NCBI GenBank assembly: GCA_023678885.1
Contig: CM042955.1
Coordinates: 34,876,088 to 34,940,087 of the forward strand
DNA length: 64,000 bases
Direction: 5' to 3'
DNA from: Pogostemon cablin
Taxonomy: Eukaryota > Streptophyta > Magnoliopsida > Lamiales > Lamiaceae
A program made the translations under genes and the position numbers. Positions 48,006 to 59,627 of the stretch are shown in pieces. Position 1 is the first letter of the stretch. Each line of letters begins with the position of its first letter. The notes beneath the pieces were generated by a model, which was given only the letters and a program-made list of their open reading frames with translations, had not been told where the DNA came from and did no database searches.

Positions 48006-49825
48006 TGATGCGCGTTTTCTTTGTACGCAAAATTAATCCCCAAGTATTAAGGATATCAATTGCAGCTTAAGCAAGCGACCAAGTTAAATATCAAATCTAA
48101 AGAACGACATATTAGCAATTTAATTATTAACTAAATTAATTAAGACGAAAGACAATAAAGTTGAGGTTTTAATTATCCACTACTAAATAATTAATTTAAA
48201 TAACAATTTAAATAAATAATACTAGAAGAATATGAAAGTGGATCATATAGGAGAATAGGTAGCTCTAGGGTAATCCAGTTTTACTACTTAACTTCCCTCT
48301 CAAGTGCAGGCCGACTCTATCTTGTGAACTATGGATGCATCACTAAATCATGGAAATCTACTCTATAGATACAAGTAAATATGCGTATAACACGTATGAA
48401 TAACCTCGGAGCAAGAGACGTAATTTCACCCCTTTCTAGGTACTATCAGTATTAATTATTTCCCACATCTGGAACCTAACCCGATATGATCTCCCTTTAT
48501 AGGTACTATAAAATTACCCTCTTTATCCTGCTTACTAACTCGAATTCAATTCAATTAATAAACATTCATATATGATAATTCTAATGAAGCTTTGGAGTCC
48601 CCTCACTTAGAATCATAACATGAAATCTTGTTCAGCGGTGAACGCTCTCAATCTACAACCAAGATATATATTCAGACTCTACATATCAATTGAAGATGCA
48701 CAAAATGACCGTAAATATGGACTCAGAAAGTACAATCATATGTAAAATCAATCCACAAGTAGTATTGTATGGAGGACATACAAGAGAGTTTAATTAATTC
48801 ATAAAACCTTCAAAACCCTAGATCTTCCAAAATAGTTCTAGTCTATGATGTTGCGAAGAACAATCATGGGGGTTGCATAGATCTTACCCAAATGTCTGAA
48901 AAATACAAGATAAATTAGAAAATGATAAAAACCCTAAATTGGGGCATCGTCACGTCCTTTTCTGTTTTGAATCCTCCTTTTGGTTCTCCTCTTGATTCAG
49001 CAGATGAATCTTCAAAGTGATGCATGGATGGAGGAAAGGATGTGGATGATGGTTGGAGGGTGATCCCCCTTGTAGGGTGGTGTAGGATGGATGTGGCTCT
49101 CCCTCACAATGAATAATGATGTAAAATATATATATGTGTGAGAAGGGACTTAAATAAAGAAATAAAAGATATGGGTAAATCATGGAGGATTATGTGATAA
49201 GGAGATTAATTGTGCTCCAAGAAATAGACAATTTTTGGAAATTTTTGGAAATTCTCAAAAATTCTCGCTGCCATTTGCGCGACTTCACGATTTTGAGCAT
49301 AACTTCCTTGTCCATACTTTAATTTAGTGATTCTTATGCTCACGCAATTCTCTCTTCCTTGGCTTTCTATCCATATAAAGAACTCTAAAAAAATCCAACA
49401 TTTGTATCTATAACAAGTCATGCAAAGTGGAACATCCGTGCTAAACAGGAAAAGCTTGCGTGACGTCACCATTTTGATCATAACTTTCTCATTTGGATTC
49501 CGATTGAGGTGTTCTTTACGCTAAAATGATACTCTCTTCTGTGGCTTTTCAACTGTGTATCATACTTCTAGTTCAAAGCTCCACATGAACACATAAAAAT
49601 TACACAAGTTGGACGTGTATTTTTCAGCATTCATACACAAATTGCACATTTTCTCCAACCTTGCACTTTTGATCCTTTTTCCACCTAAAACACAATAAAA
49701 CACCTCAAGTGCACCTTTTTCTCATATATATTGAATATAAGATACTTGTGCTAATATATAACAACAATTCTTGTCAAAAAGGTGCTATATTAGACACTAA
49801 AACACGTTTATTATCACTCTCATCA
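48006..49825 (-). repeat. Athila-like LTR, copy 3 (complete)
   Basis: On the minus strand it starts TGATGAGAGTGATAATAAAC and ends GCGCATCA, giving inverted ends TGATG/CATCA and a length of 1820 bp. A primer binding site follows at once, so it is a 5' LTR in minus orientation. All blocks of copies 1 and 2 are present in inverse order. Confidence 0.9.
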
Positions 49826-50102
49826 ATTACCGATCTATTGCACAACTTAGCAGCCAACTTCAAGAACTGAGACTTCTTGTGCCTGGTCACAATCAAATGT
49901 TTGACATCTCTGAAAGTTCAGGCAAGTAACATCCAAGGACCATCTTAGCAAACCCCTTGCAACAATCAGAAATAGTTTGAAATATAGAATTTCTAGAAGC
50001 AAGTAATGAAAGGAAAGCGTGCTAATATTCTTGAGACAAAATGAGTATATTCTTAGGAAAAAAAATTGAAAAATTAATCATCAAGATTTGAATTGATAAA
50101 AA
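49826..50102 (-). other. Possible further gene remnants, minus strand
   Basis: Two short readings, RHKKSQFLKLAAKLCNRS (about 49905-49850) and KMVLGCYLPELSEMS (about 49953-49909), look protein-like but lack clear splice borders. They sit downstream of the RRP12-like fragment on the same strand and may be part of the same remnant. Confidence 0.3.
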
Positions 50103-50262
50103 CCTTTTTTTTTTTATGTTAGTTAAGAGTTTCATATGCTTTTCCGGAATAACTTCCTTCACAGGATCCAGACCACATTTCTTCACTAGCATTTGAAATG
50201 GCTTCTAGTGTTATCTTGCCAATTCAACAGCCTTTCAACCATGCTTTTCAAGTGTATTTGCA
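50103..50262 (-). pseudogene. RRP12-like gene fragment
   Basis: Minus-strand reading gives LKSMVERLLNWQDNTRSHFK (about 50251-50192). After a deletion and frame change it continues LVKKCGLDPVKEVIPEKHMK and LLTNIKK (about 50190-50103). These match the C-terminal region of RRP12-like proteins, HEAT-repeat factors for pre-ribosome maturation and export. Related codons are duplicated just upstream: caattcaacagcc near 50218 recurs near 50285. No splice sites were assigned. It is a small fragment. Confidence 0.7.
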
Positions 50263-50678
50263 GGCCATGGGCTTGTGATTTGGCCACCAATTCAACAGCC
50301 CTTCAACCATGCTTTTCAAGTATATAAATTACACATCAAGAGAGGAAGGGGTGTGGACATCATACGGTTTGAGACTTGCAGTTCCAATTGAAGGCTTCTC
50401 CGTGCTTGTGTCCATAAGGTATTAACCACCAGCAGTTTTTTCCTCTGCCTCAACTAACTAAAAGAGAAATCCATTCTCATGAACACAACTTCATAGCTGC
50501 ATATTCAAAGTAAAGACAAATAGATGTGTTACGCATAGTAAAGAGGAGAATTCAAACCACCGGCCTCCTGGGGGATGCGGGTTTTCTCAGAGTTGACGAC
50601 ATACGCCGTCGCGGAGCTTCTTCATCAGGCCCTGCCACCGCTTCCCCACCACCTAAAATTCCTCAATTCCTCAATGTA

Positions 50679-51747
50679 CACTACAACATAACTTTCTTTA
50701 TATAACACGTCAAAAGTGTTATTTAATAGTAAAAATGTATTACTGTAGATAATATGTAATATTTTTTATAGTGCAATGTTTGTCCGTGCTGCTTATTGTC
50801 TAAGGCAACACTATTTCGATCATTAATAATACTTTTAAAAAAATGTTACAATAGATGAAAAACTTTATTTAACACTTTATAAATGTTACATGTGATATTC
50901 TTTTTATGTAACATATTTTATAAGGAAAAAATACATTTACAAAGTTTGAACCCTTGACCTCTTAATTAGAGTGAGTTACTGCTACCACCTTGACTATCCA
51001 TAACTTTAATTATATTTTGAGTTTTTATTATATTATACCTGATTTCAACAATTTTTATTTAATTTATTAAAATATAATTTTAAAACAATCTAATACATTT
51101 AAACTTAAGTTTTATTATACTAACTAATTTTAAAAAATTATTATATAATACATAATAATTTTATCAGGAAATATAATAATTTAAATAAATAAAAATAATC
51201 ATATTATATATAGTTAAAATATATTTTTATTATAAATAAATTTATATGTATTTAAATTATTTAAAATAAATATAAAATATATTTTTTTCATACATTATTA
51301 ATATTTTTATATATCATGATAAATATTTTACATAATAAATATTTTATTTATATGAACATATGTTTTTTTTTCCAACTCGTATAATATATTAATTGTTTAA
51401 TAGTGTGTTTGTTTTTTTTAATTATTTAAACTACATAAAATATTACATATTTTATTTATATAAAATGATATGATAGTGTTAAATATTTCATAGTGTTACA
51501 TAAAAGGTATAGTATATGAAAAATGATACTACTAAAATGTTACATATAAAAAAGTGTAATTTGAAAAGTGTTATATTTATAAAAGTGTTATTTAAAAAGT
51601 GTTACTTTCATAAAAATATTTCTTATTGATTTTGCATATAAAACAAGTGTTACATATTAATAAAATTTAAATAGTGTTACAATTACGTATTATATATAAT
51701 AAAAGTATTACTATGAGGTGTAACATAATCTCATTTATGTTGTAGTG
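50679..51747. mobile_element. Non-autonomous CACTA-type element
   Basis: The ends are CACTACAACATAA and ttatgttgtagtg, a perfect 13-bp inverted pair. Inside, short units such as aagtgttac, aaaagtgttat and gtgttacat recur near both ends, as in CACTA subterminal regions. No matching 3-bp duplication was seen (gta and cgc flank it). It has no coding capacity and lies beside pseudogene pieces. Confidence 0.75.
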
Positions 51748-52150
51748 CGCCGTTCTTCAAAACCTGGATTTCCTTCTCCTTCTCCATGGCCTCAATTCTC
51801 GCATCCTTCTTCTTCTCCCTGCTTTTCATAACCTCTAAATCCCTCTTTAAATCCAGAATTTCAACACCTAAACCCCGCAGATCACTCATCGCCGATGCCA
51901 GATCATGATCATCACCGATGCTAGATCATGCTACAGCCTCGACACCTCAGATTCAAGCTCCGCCACTTGCGGCAGCACAACCCCCAACGCCGTATTTGGC
52001 CCATGCCTTTGATCAGATTCGAGTTCTCATCGCTGAAATCTTTGATTGTGGCCTTCAAATCCTCAATTTGCTGCTTGAATTCCATATTTTCCTGAATGAT
52101 TGCATCGTTTAATTGCTCGAGATCACTGATTTTTTTGGTTGAGCGCCGAA
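51748..52150 (-). pseudogene. Coiled-coil protein pseudogene fragment
   Basis: Minus-strand frames give ISDLEQLNDAIIQENMEFKQ, QIEDLKATIKDFSDENSN, then in a shifted frame LPQVAELESEVSRL, a TAG, HDLASVM, and further on SDLRGLGVEILDLKRDLEV and REKKKDARIEAMEKEKE. Heptad-like leucines and many charged residues mark a coiled coil. The general pattern resembles plant peroxisomal and mitochondrial division factor proteins, but that is only a resemblance. A stop codon and at least one frameshift break it. Confidence 0.65.
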
Positions 52151-52389
52151 ATCTTCGTGAAGAGAAGAAGACTAATTTATTCTTATTGCAGCTTATTTGT
52201 GTAGCTCACAGTAATTATTTTTTTCCATTGTATTCTAAAGTAAATAGACTCTAACTTGTATATCTATGAGTAATAAACTCAAAAAAAATAAAAGATTAAA
52301 TAATTTACATACAAATAAAAAATTAAAAATAAAATAACATAATTAAAAAATAATAATAATAAAAACAAAATTTAAAAAAATATAAACGA

Positions 52390-52458
<69 letters not shown>

Positions 52459-53368
52459 ATTTTTATTCGATATTTAAAAAAAATTGTTTATGTATCATTG
52501 AATTTTAATGTTGGTAAAAATATATTAAAAAAATAAATAACGAAAAATAACTAAAAAAACTTTAAAAATATTATAATAAAATTAATATATATTATTAAAA
52601 AATAAAAAAAAAATTATTATAAATAAATTTGTAGAAATAAGAAAAAGAAAAAGAAAAATCGTAACAAAATTAACTAAATAAATTTAGAAAACCATTGAAA
52701 AAATTTAATTACGCAAAAAAATTTAAAAAGTACATTAATAAAAATTAAATAAAAAAAATATATAATCAAAGTTAAATCATAACAAAATTAATTAAAAATT
52801 GTAAAATTAACCATAAAAAAAATATTACATAAAAAAATCACTACATAATAACAATTAAATAAAAAATTAAATAATAAGAAAAAAACAATCAAAATAATTA
52901 TAAAAAGAAACCGTAAGTAAAATATAATTAAAAGTGAAATCATTAAAAAATTAATTTAAAAAAATTATAAATTAATCATGCAAAAATGTTCATTATGTAA
53001 AAAATTTTAAAAATTAAAAAATTACATACTAACAATTAAAAAATAAAGTACTAAAAGAAAAAAAATTAATAAATATAGAAGAATCAATAAAAATTAATTA
53101 ATTATTATAATAATAATAATAATAATAATAAACGAATACCTTTCTTTAAAATTTGAAGAAAGCTTTTGTAATAAATGTGTATAGAACAAATGAATAAAGA
53201 ATCATATTTATAGATGAAGAGGAGATAAGTTTTATAAATCTTAAAGAAAATTTATACATTTATCTATATTAATTTTTAATTAATTATAATTAATTTTGAT
53301 TTGATAATATCATATTCAAATCTTAAAAATAATATATGTATTTATCTAAATTAAATTTTAATTAATAC
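52151..53368. other. Very AT-rich stretch with (AT)n and (TAA)n tracts
   Basis: It contains an (AT)n run at 52393-52455 and a (taa)n run near 53105-53131. The rest is mainly A-rich with no coding signal. No transposon ends were identified. Confidence 0.7.
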
Positions 53369-53536
53369 TTAATATATTAAAGGAGAGTTTAATTTTGATG
53401 AGGTGTCGTCACCAGAATTAATCTCAATTATTTTAATTTTTTTTAATTATTTTAATTTTAATTAAAAATTAAAATAATTGAGATTAATTCTGGTGACGAC
53501 ACCTCATCAAAATTAAACTCTCCTTTAGTATATTAA
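53369..53536. repeat. Hairpin: 73-bp arms, one mismatch
   Basis: The left arm 53369-53441 and right arm 53464-53536 are inverse complements with a single mismatch (53377/53528) and a 22-bp AT-rich loop. Each arm carries ctggtgacgacacctcatca or its inverse. A third half-copy of gacacctcatcaaaattaaa lies at about 53871. It may be a small foldback element. Confidence 0.9.
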
Positions 53537-53896
53537 ATATTTATTAAAAAAAAATTAAAAGTATAATTAAAGTTTAATATAACTATTTATTCAATTATAA
53601 TATGATTTAAGTTTATATTGAAGAGTAAAAAAATTCAATTTATATACACTCAAATGTGAATTTACTTCATTTAGTAAAAGCTTAATTTTATTGTTAAATT
53701 GATTTAGCAACAAATAAAAAAAAATTATGGAATTGATTTTTCAAAATTTGTTATAATTATTGTTGCAAATTAAATTAATAAAAATAATATATGTTAATTT
53801 AATCATTGAAAATTCTTTGATAATAAGTTATATTAATAAAAATTAAAAAATTATAATAATTAATTTGCGACACCTCATCAAAATTAAATTCTCCTT

Positions 53897-53898
<2 letters not shown>

Positions 53899-53983
<85 letters not shown>
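53899..53983. repeat. (AT)n microsatellite
   Basis: An AT dinucleotide run of about 84 bp. It directly follows the partial hairpin copy. Confidence 0.97.
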
Positions 53984-53986
<3 letters not shown>

Positions 53987-54605
53987 AGATAAATTAAAAT
54001 ATGCTTTTTATGTATTTAAAGTAGAGTTGATGTGTAAGTGATTTATTATATTTTAATTTTAAAGTTAATTACATTAAAGTATTATTTTAAAGTTATTATG
54101 ATTCATAAAGGTGTAACTTTGAGAGTTATATACTTTGAAAATTTTAAATTATTACTTTAATAAATTATACTTTAATTACTTTAAACAATCTAAAAATTAT
54201 ATTTTAAAAATTAATCAATCTTGAATTAGTTATTTATTCATTTTATAATATCCATCTCATACAAATACTTTTTCACTATAAGATGTCCCATATATCTCAT
54301 ATTGCAAAGAAAATTAATTTGTAAATATTTAACTTCATTTAATATATTTTATCATATTAAATATTTATTAAAAATATAATAGTTATTTTTATTATAAAAC
54401 TATAATTTATTATATATTTCGTTGCACGCACGGGAGATTTACTATTATTAATAGGAAAAGACTTGGGTGAGACCGTCTCACGAATCCCCTTACGTGAGAC
54501 GGATCACCCATTAACCCATTAAGCATATTTATAAGGGCCATGTTTGGTTTTTGTTAAATTAAAAATTAGATATAATAATAATTAAGCATTCAATATAACT
54601 TATAT

Positions 54606-54847
54606 GGGTAGGTCTTGCTTGAGATCGTAGACCATTTTTCACTTTTTAAAATAGTTATCACTTTCGCTATAAATAGTTATCACTTTCGCTATAAAATGTT
54701 ATCACTTTTTATATACACTATAAATTGTTAATGAAATAGCATTATCACTTTTCATTAATTTATTATCACTTTCCTTCATAAAAATTATCACTTTATAGCC
54801 GTCTCACGTAAACCCTTACGTGAGACGGTCTCACACAAGTCTTTGCT
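54606..54847. repeat. GTGAGACCGTCTCAC-family repeat, copy 1
   Basis: It begins gggtaggtcttgcttgagat and ends gagacggtctcacacaagtc, tttgct. The middle repeats gttatcactttcgctataaa. The first block is diverged. A half copy in inverse orientation lies just upstream (about 54459-54510). Confidence 0.8.
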
Positions 54848-55104
54848 ACTTATACGAGTTTCCAGCGCCAAAACTGAGTGGATGCGGTGTCTTGATGGAT
54901 AAGTTTCGAAATAAAATTCAAACCATTCACTAATTTTATTCAATTTTTTTATTTTTACGTTTTTTTTCCTTTTTTTATTATTTAAAATTTTAATAATCAA
55001 AATTTTCAATTCATTTAATTATTTTAAAATTAATTATTATAAATTTATAAAATGTGATATTCAATCGATGAAAAGTAATAAAGATGCTGTGAATTACTAC
55101 TTCA

Positions 55105-55620
55105 TTTCATAAACAATTTAAAGTATAAATAAAAAGTGATTCCATCTTAAACAAAAGTGATAACTTCTTTAATAAGAAGTGATAACTAATTAAGAAAGTG
55201 TATTTTATGTACAATTTATTGAAATAATAAAAAGTGACAATATCTCTAATAAAAAGTGATAACTAATTTAGAAACTATATTTCACAAACAATTTACTGGA
55301 ATAATAAAAAGTGATTACATTTTTAATAAAAAGTGATTCATAATAAAAGAAAATTGATATCCGTTTAATTGAATTATTTCACGAACAATTCACTAAAATA
55401 ATAAAAAGTGATAACATTTTAATTAAAAAAGAGATACATAATAAAATAAAAGTGATAACTGTCAGATTAAATTATTTTATGAACGAACCTAAAATAAATA
55501 AAAAGTGATAATATTTTTAATATAAAGTTATATCCGATCAAAATAAAGTGATAATAATAATAAGTTTTATTAAAAGTGATTACTTAATCAATAAAATATT
55601 AGTTTTATCAACACTTTGTT
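55105..55620. repeat. Field of degenerate AAAAGTGATAA units
   Basis: About a dozen aaaagtgataac or aaaaagtgatt strings occur at irregular spacing with acaattta or attcacta strings between. They are the inverse of the gttatcactttt units inside the flanking GTGAGACC repeats, so this looks like an expanded, decayed inverse copy. Confidence 0.65.
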
Positions 55621-55641
55621 GATAAATGATAATAATAATAA

Positions 55642-55881
55642 GGGTAAGTCTTGCGTGAGACCGTCTCACGTGAGACAATTTTACACTTTTAAAAAAAGTT
55701 ACCACTTTCGCTATAAAACGTTATCATTTTAGTTATCACTTTTCATTTATACTATAAATTGTTCATGAAATAACATTATTACTTTTCATTTATTTAGTAT
55801 CACTTTTTCAATATAAATGTTATCACTTTCGACCGTCTCACGTAAGCCTTTACGTGAGACGGTCTCACTAAAATCTTTGCC
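55642..55881. repeat. GTGAGACCGTCTCAC-family repeat, copy 2
   Basis: It begins gggtaagtcttgcgtgagac with cgtctcacgtgagac and ends with acgtgagacggtctcactaa, aatctttgcc. This is the best preserved copy; each end is itself palindromic. Confidence 0.85.
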
Positions 55882-55935
55882 TAATAATAATAATTTTTAT
55901 TAAAAGATTAGAGATTCATTTATATTTTTAAATTA

Positions 55936-56166
55936 GGGTAGATCTTGCGTGAGACCGTCTCATGTGAGACCATTTTTCACTTTTTTCAAATAGTTATCAC
56001 TTTCGCTATAAATCGTTATCACTTTCGCTATAAAATGTTATCACTTTTTATTTATACTATAAATTGTTCATGAAAGAGCATTATCACTTTTCATTAATTT
56101 ATTATCACTTTCTTTTATAAGAGTTATCACTTTCTGACCGTCTCACAGACTCACACAAGTCTTTGC
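55936..56166. repeat. GTGAGACCGTCTCAC-family repeat, copy 3
   Basis: It begins gggtagatcttgcgtgagac and ends tcacacaagtctttgcc. The right palindrome has a deletion (gaccgtctcacagactcaca). Confidence 0.82.
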
Positions 56167-56560
56167 CTTTAAATTAATAGTCTTGATAAATGAAATTTAA
56201 TTAGTTTTAGTTAATTTTAAATATCATAGTTAAATAAAAAAAATTAAAGCATCCCGACGACGTGGACGAGATCAATCCAGCGTGGACGAGCAATCAATAT
56301 ATGTTGCTTAGTTATTATAATAAAATCATAATTATAAAAATTATAATAATAATAAACAAAAATCCGGATTTAATTTCAAGCACACATTTTGCTGAGTTTG
56401 TTAGATGTTTGGGGGCATCTTAATTAACGACAATCCAAACACGGCCCTTATCTATTTTCTAATTAAATTAAAAATATACTCTTTTTATCCATGGATGATT
56501 CGTCTTACATAAAGAGATCTGTGAGACGGTCTCACCCAAGATCTATCCTTATTAATAATA

Positions 56561-56858
56561 GGGTAGGTCTTGTGTTAGACCGTCTCATGTAAAACTATTT
56601 TTCACTTTTTAAAATTGTTATCATTTTCGCTATAAAACGTTATTACTTTCGTTATAAAATATTATCACTTTTGGCAAAAACTTCTGTGTCCCTGGGCACA
56701 AAAGACCAATTCATAACTTTTTATTTATACTATAAATTGTTAATGAAATAGCATTATTAATTTTCATTAATTTATTATCACTTTCTTTTATAAAAGTTAT
56801 CACTTTCTGTCCGTCTCATATAAATTCTTATGTGAGACGGTCTCACAAGTATTTGACT
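56561..56858. repeat. GTGAGACCGTCTCAC-family repeat, copy 4
   Basis: It begins gggtaggtcttgtgttagac and ends gtgagacggtctcacaagta, tttgac. An insertion near 56676-56715 (ggcaaaaacttctgtgtccc) matches the inverse end of the repeats at 29746 and 30601. An inverse partial copy is at about 56515-56550. Confidence 0.8.
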
Positions 56859-58410
56859 TAATATGAGTAGAATATATTATGAAAGAGTAGGCTTTTTCGC
56901 CCTCTTAATATTATATATATATTTCTTAATAGATAAAGACTATAATAGGACCGTCTTTTTTCTTAAATTAGTACAACCGGATTTTAAGTTGTGAAATGGG
57001 CCTTCTTTATATGAAATGGGTTGAAATTTTGACCCATTCAACTTCGTGCTCACCAGCACATTATTCTTCTTTTAGCCCCAAATTCTGACGAACACGAAAT
57101 CATCCTCACAATAATCTTTAAAATTGGTTGAGGATTCGAGATCTCCGAGCGCGCCTATCACCCACAAGCCGCCGCCATTCATAGATGAAGAAGAGACAAG
57201 GTGTAGGAGGAAGAAGAAGTTTGCGAGTGTTCTTCCATGAAAGCAGAATTCTATGGGTAATGAATTTCGTCGATGCAGAGATCGATTAATAACAATTCCA
57301 GAGAGTCAATTGAGATTCTGATTTTGTCGTTATTTTCTGAGTCAGAATTGTTTAAAAGGTGCAGTGAGGTGGGCTCAGCCACCGGTTCCTGTTGTGGAGG
57401 TTGGTGGTCGGTAGATGGCAGTAGCGGGTGTGAGTGAGAGGGTCTATTGCCATTTTTCTTAGCTTCTTCATAATATGAGTGTTCCATGGATTCTTGATTT
57501 TGTTATTGCATATGAGAAATAATTTTAGACCATCTACAGAAATGAGAGAAATTATAGCTGTCAATTTCATAAATTGTCTTCATCCACAACCATGATGGCC
57601 TTCTTCTTTCTGCTTTCTGCATAGCTTTATAAATTAAAAACTGAGTCTTTCGATGTTTTATTGGCAGCAGATTGGTCTGCTTATCTTCGAACGCACCGGT
57701 TCTCGATGGCCGTTGTGGGTCTTCTCTTACAGTCTCTCTTCGATTGCTGCCTCCGTTTAATTTCATAGCAGAAGCGGACTGCCCGCTTAATTCTTTTTCG
57801 GTGTACGACTTCGATGCTTCACTCGGTTTCCTCCTTACCGGGTAAAGATTCAAAATCAATTTGGTAAGGCTTCTTCAGGAGGTTATCCCGGAGGCTGGAC
57901 AAGGGGCTAAAGATGGAGGTGGTGGCGACAGAGCTGTCGATGATGAAAAGCCACCATCGCCGGTGGAGTAGCCACCGGGAAATGGATTGGAGAGAGTCGT
58001 CTGCAGGGTGTGCGATGAAGACGAGGGTTTAGGCTTATTCCATTTTGGTCCTCTGATTTTGTTGATCCTTGGAGAATTGAGTCTATATGTTTATAGAGTA
58101 GGATTTTTTTTTTGACTTGTTAGGCTGATGATAGAGCCAATAATTTTGGTGAAATTTGCGCTTTTAATTGTCTTGTATATTTCACCATGGAATCCCTATA
58201 AATGTATGGTATTACTTGTCAGATTTATTAAATGATTATTGTGTTACTGAAGCTAGCTGGAATGCATGTGCAAACCTTAATAATAGCTGTCAATTGTCTC
58301 AAATACATGGCTCTAGCAGAAGCTGTGCATGTCAAAATGCATCTCTGAATATCTTGATTTTCTTTTAAATTTAAACTCAACTCATTGTATGTGCTATAAA
58401 ATGTTATGAG
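56859..58410. other. Moderate-GC stretch, possible decayed genic DNA
   Basis: Sequence at about 57050-58050 is less AT-rich than its surroundings and has open frames on the minus strand at 57859-57503 (118 codons) and 57487-57251 (78 codons). Their products have no motif I recognise, and neither frame links to others by convincing splice sites. The block may be an old gene remnant. No function is proposed. Confidence 0.35.
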
Positions 58411-59613
58411 TGTTGGATTGTATACTAAAATTCTAGCTTTAGTATGAACAATTTCATAACAATATTTGAATTGAGAATCATTGATCAAATGATTGCATCT
58501 TATAATTTATTTATATGCATGATGCAATAGTCCACTTACTTTATACTGTAGATAATATATTGTGCGACAACACGCGGAAGATCATATTATCGGTTTCCTT
58601 ATAAAGTATAAATAGATGCTCACAACTGAGATAGACGGGGACTCTCTATCGGTATGGTTGTAGTGTGGTTTGGTATTAGCTTGTCTTGGCTATAGAATCA
58701 CATTAGTGCACTTGTGTGTATTGAGCAGGACCGCCTGAGATCGTTCTTCTTATACTGACTTATAGAAGAACTTGATCTCTGTTATTATGGTAGTTCGTGC
58801 TCTTAATCCCTATACAATAACCTCGACACGTAGGGCAGTATGTATTTCTTTGATTCATCAATGGGTGAGATTTATATGTATTAAATCAACAAACTCGGTG
58901 AGTTGGGAAGTAGTGCTGTATCTATGGTGTGCTGTTGATTGTAGAAGGAATCCATGTCCGTCATAGGTTGATGATGTCCCCTTGAGGAGCTCATAAGGTT
59001 TATCATGTAAATCTTGCAAGTGGATTAATTTCCGGCATGATAATAAGGTTGAGTGGTACTACTCTCGGATGAGATATTAATTAATTTGAGTTGTCAGTAA
59101 CTTAATTAATTAATGGGCATTGTATATCTTAAACATGGGGAGACTATCGGGCTTATAATAAGAAGGAGCCCAGAACATAATTTTGGGATTGGACGGGTAG
59201 TGCAGTAATAATATTTTAGTGGACTATATTATTATTATTGGATTTAATTAAAAGCTTTGGGCTAAGCTTGGTTAATTAAAATTCAATTGAGGCCCAGCCC
59301 AATTTCTCCTCCTGGTCCCTGCTGTAGCCCAATATATAAGTGAACTCAGCTTCCTGGAACCCTCAGATTATTCCTGCGCCTCTTTTGGTGAGAGAAGGGA
59401 AGAGAAGCAGATTGAGAGATCCTGCAGACTGTTGCCCACACAACAGCAGGATCACACTTGGGACATACAGCAGAAGATCGAGAGGTGGTTCTCTGCAACG
59501 ATCAACCTCTACACCAACCCAGAAGTACGGTAAACGTTTTTATGCTTCCGTTGCTATTTGTTTGCCTTATATCCTAACGATCATGTTTGAACCACACGAT
59601 CCAATTGCCAACA
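58411..59613 (+). repeat. Copia 5' LTR
   Basis: The 1203-bp unit starts TGTTGGATTGTATACTAAAA and ends ccaattgccaaca, and is followed at once by a primer binding site. It belongs to the same family as the inverted solo LTR at 21625-22841. It contains tataaagtataaatagatgc, possibly promoter-like, and a gctgtagcccaatatataag block near 59322. Confidence 0.92.
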
Positions 59614-59615
59614 AT

Positions 59616-59627
59616 TGGTATCAGAGC
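59616..59627 (+). promoter_or_regulatory. Primer binding site (initiator Met tRNA)
   Basis: TGGTATCAGAGC lies two bases after the LTR. It is complementary to the 3' end of plant initiator methionine tRNA, the usual primer for Ty1/copia reverse transcription. Confidence 0.95.

Noticed and set aside
57251..57859. Minus-strand frames of 78 and 118 codons as a gene
   Set aside because: No motif, no convincing splice link and overlapping shadow frames. Kept only as a possible decayed region.
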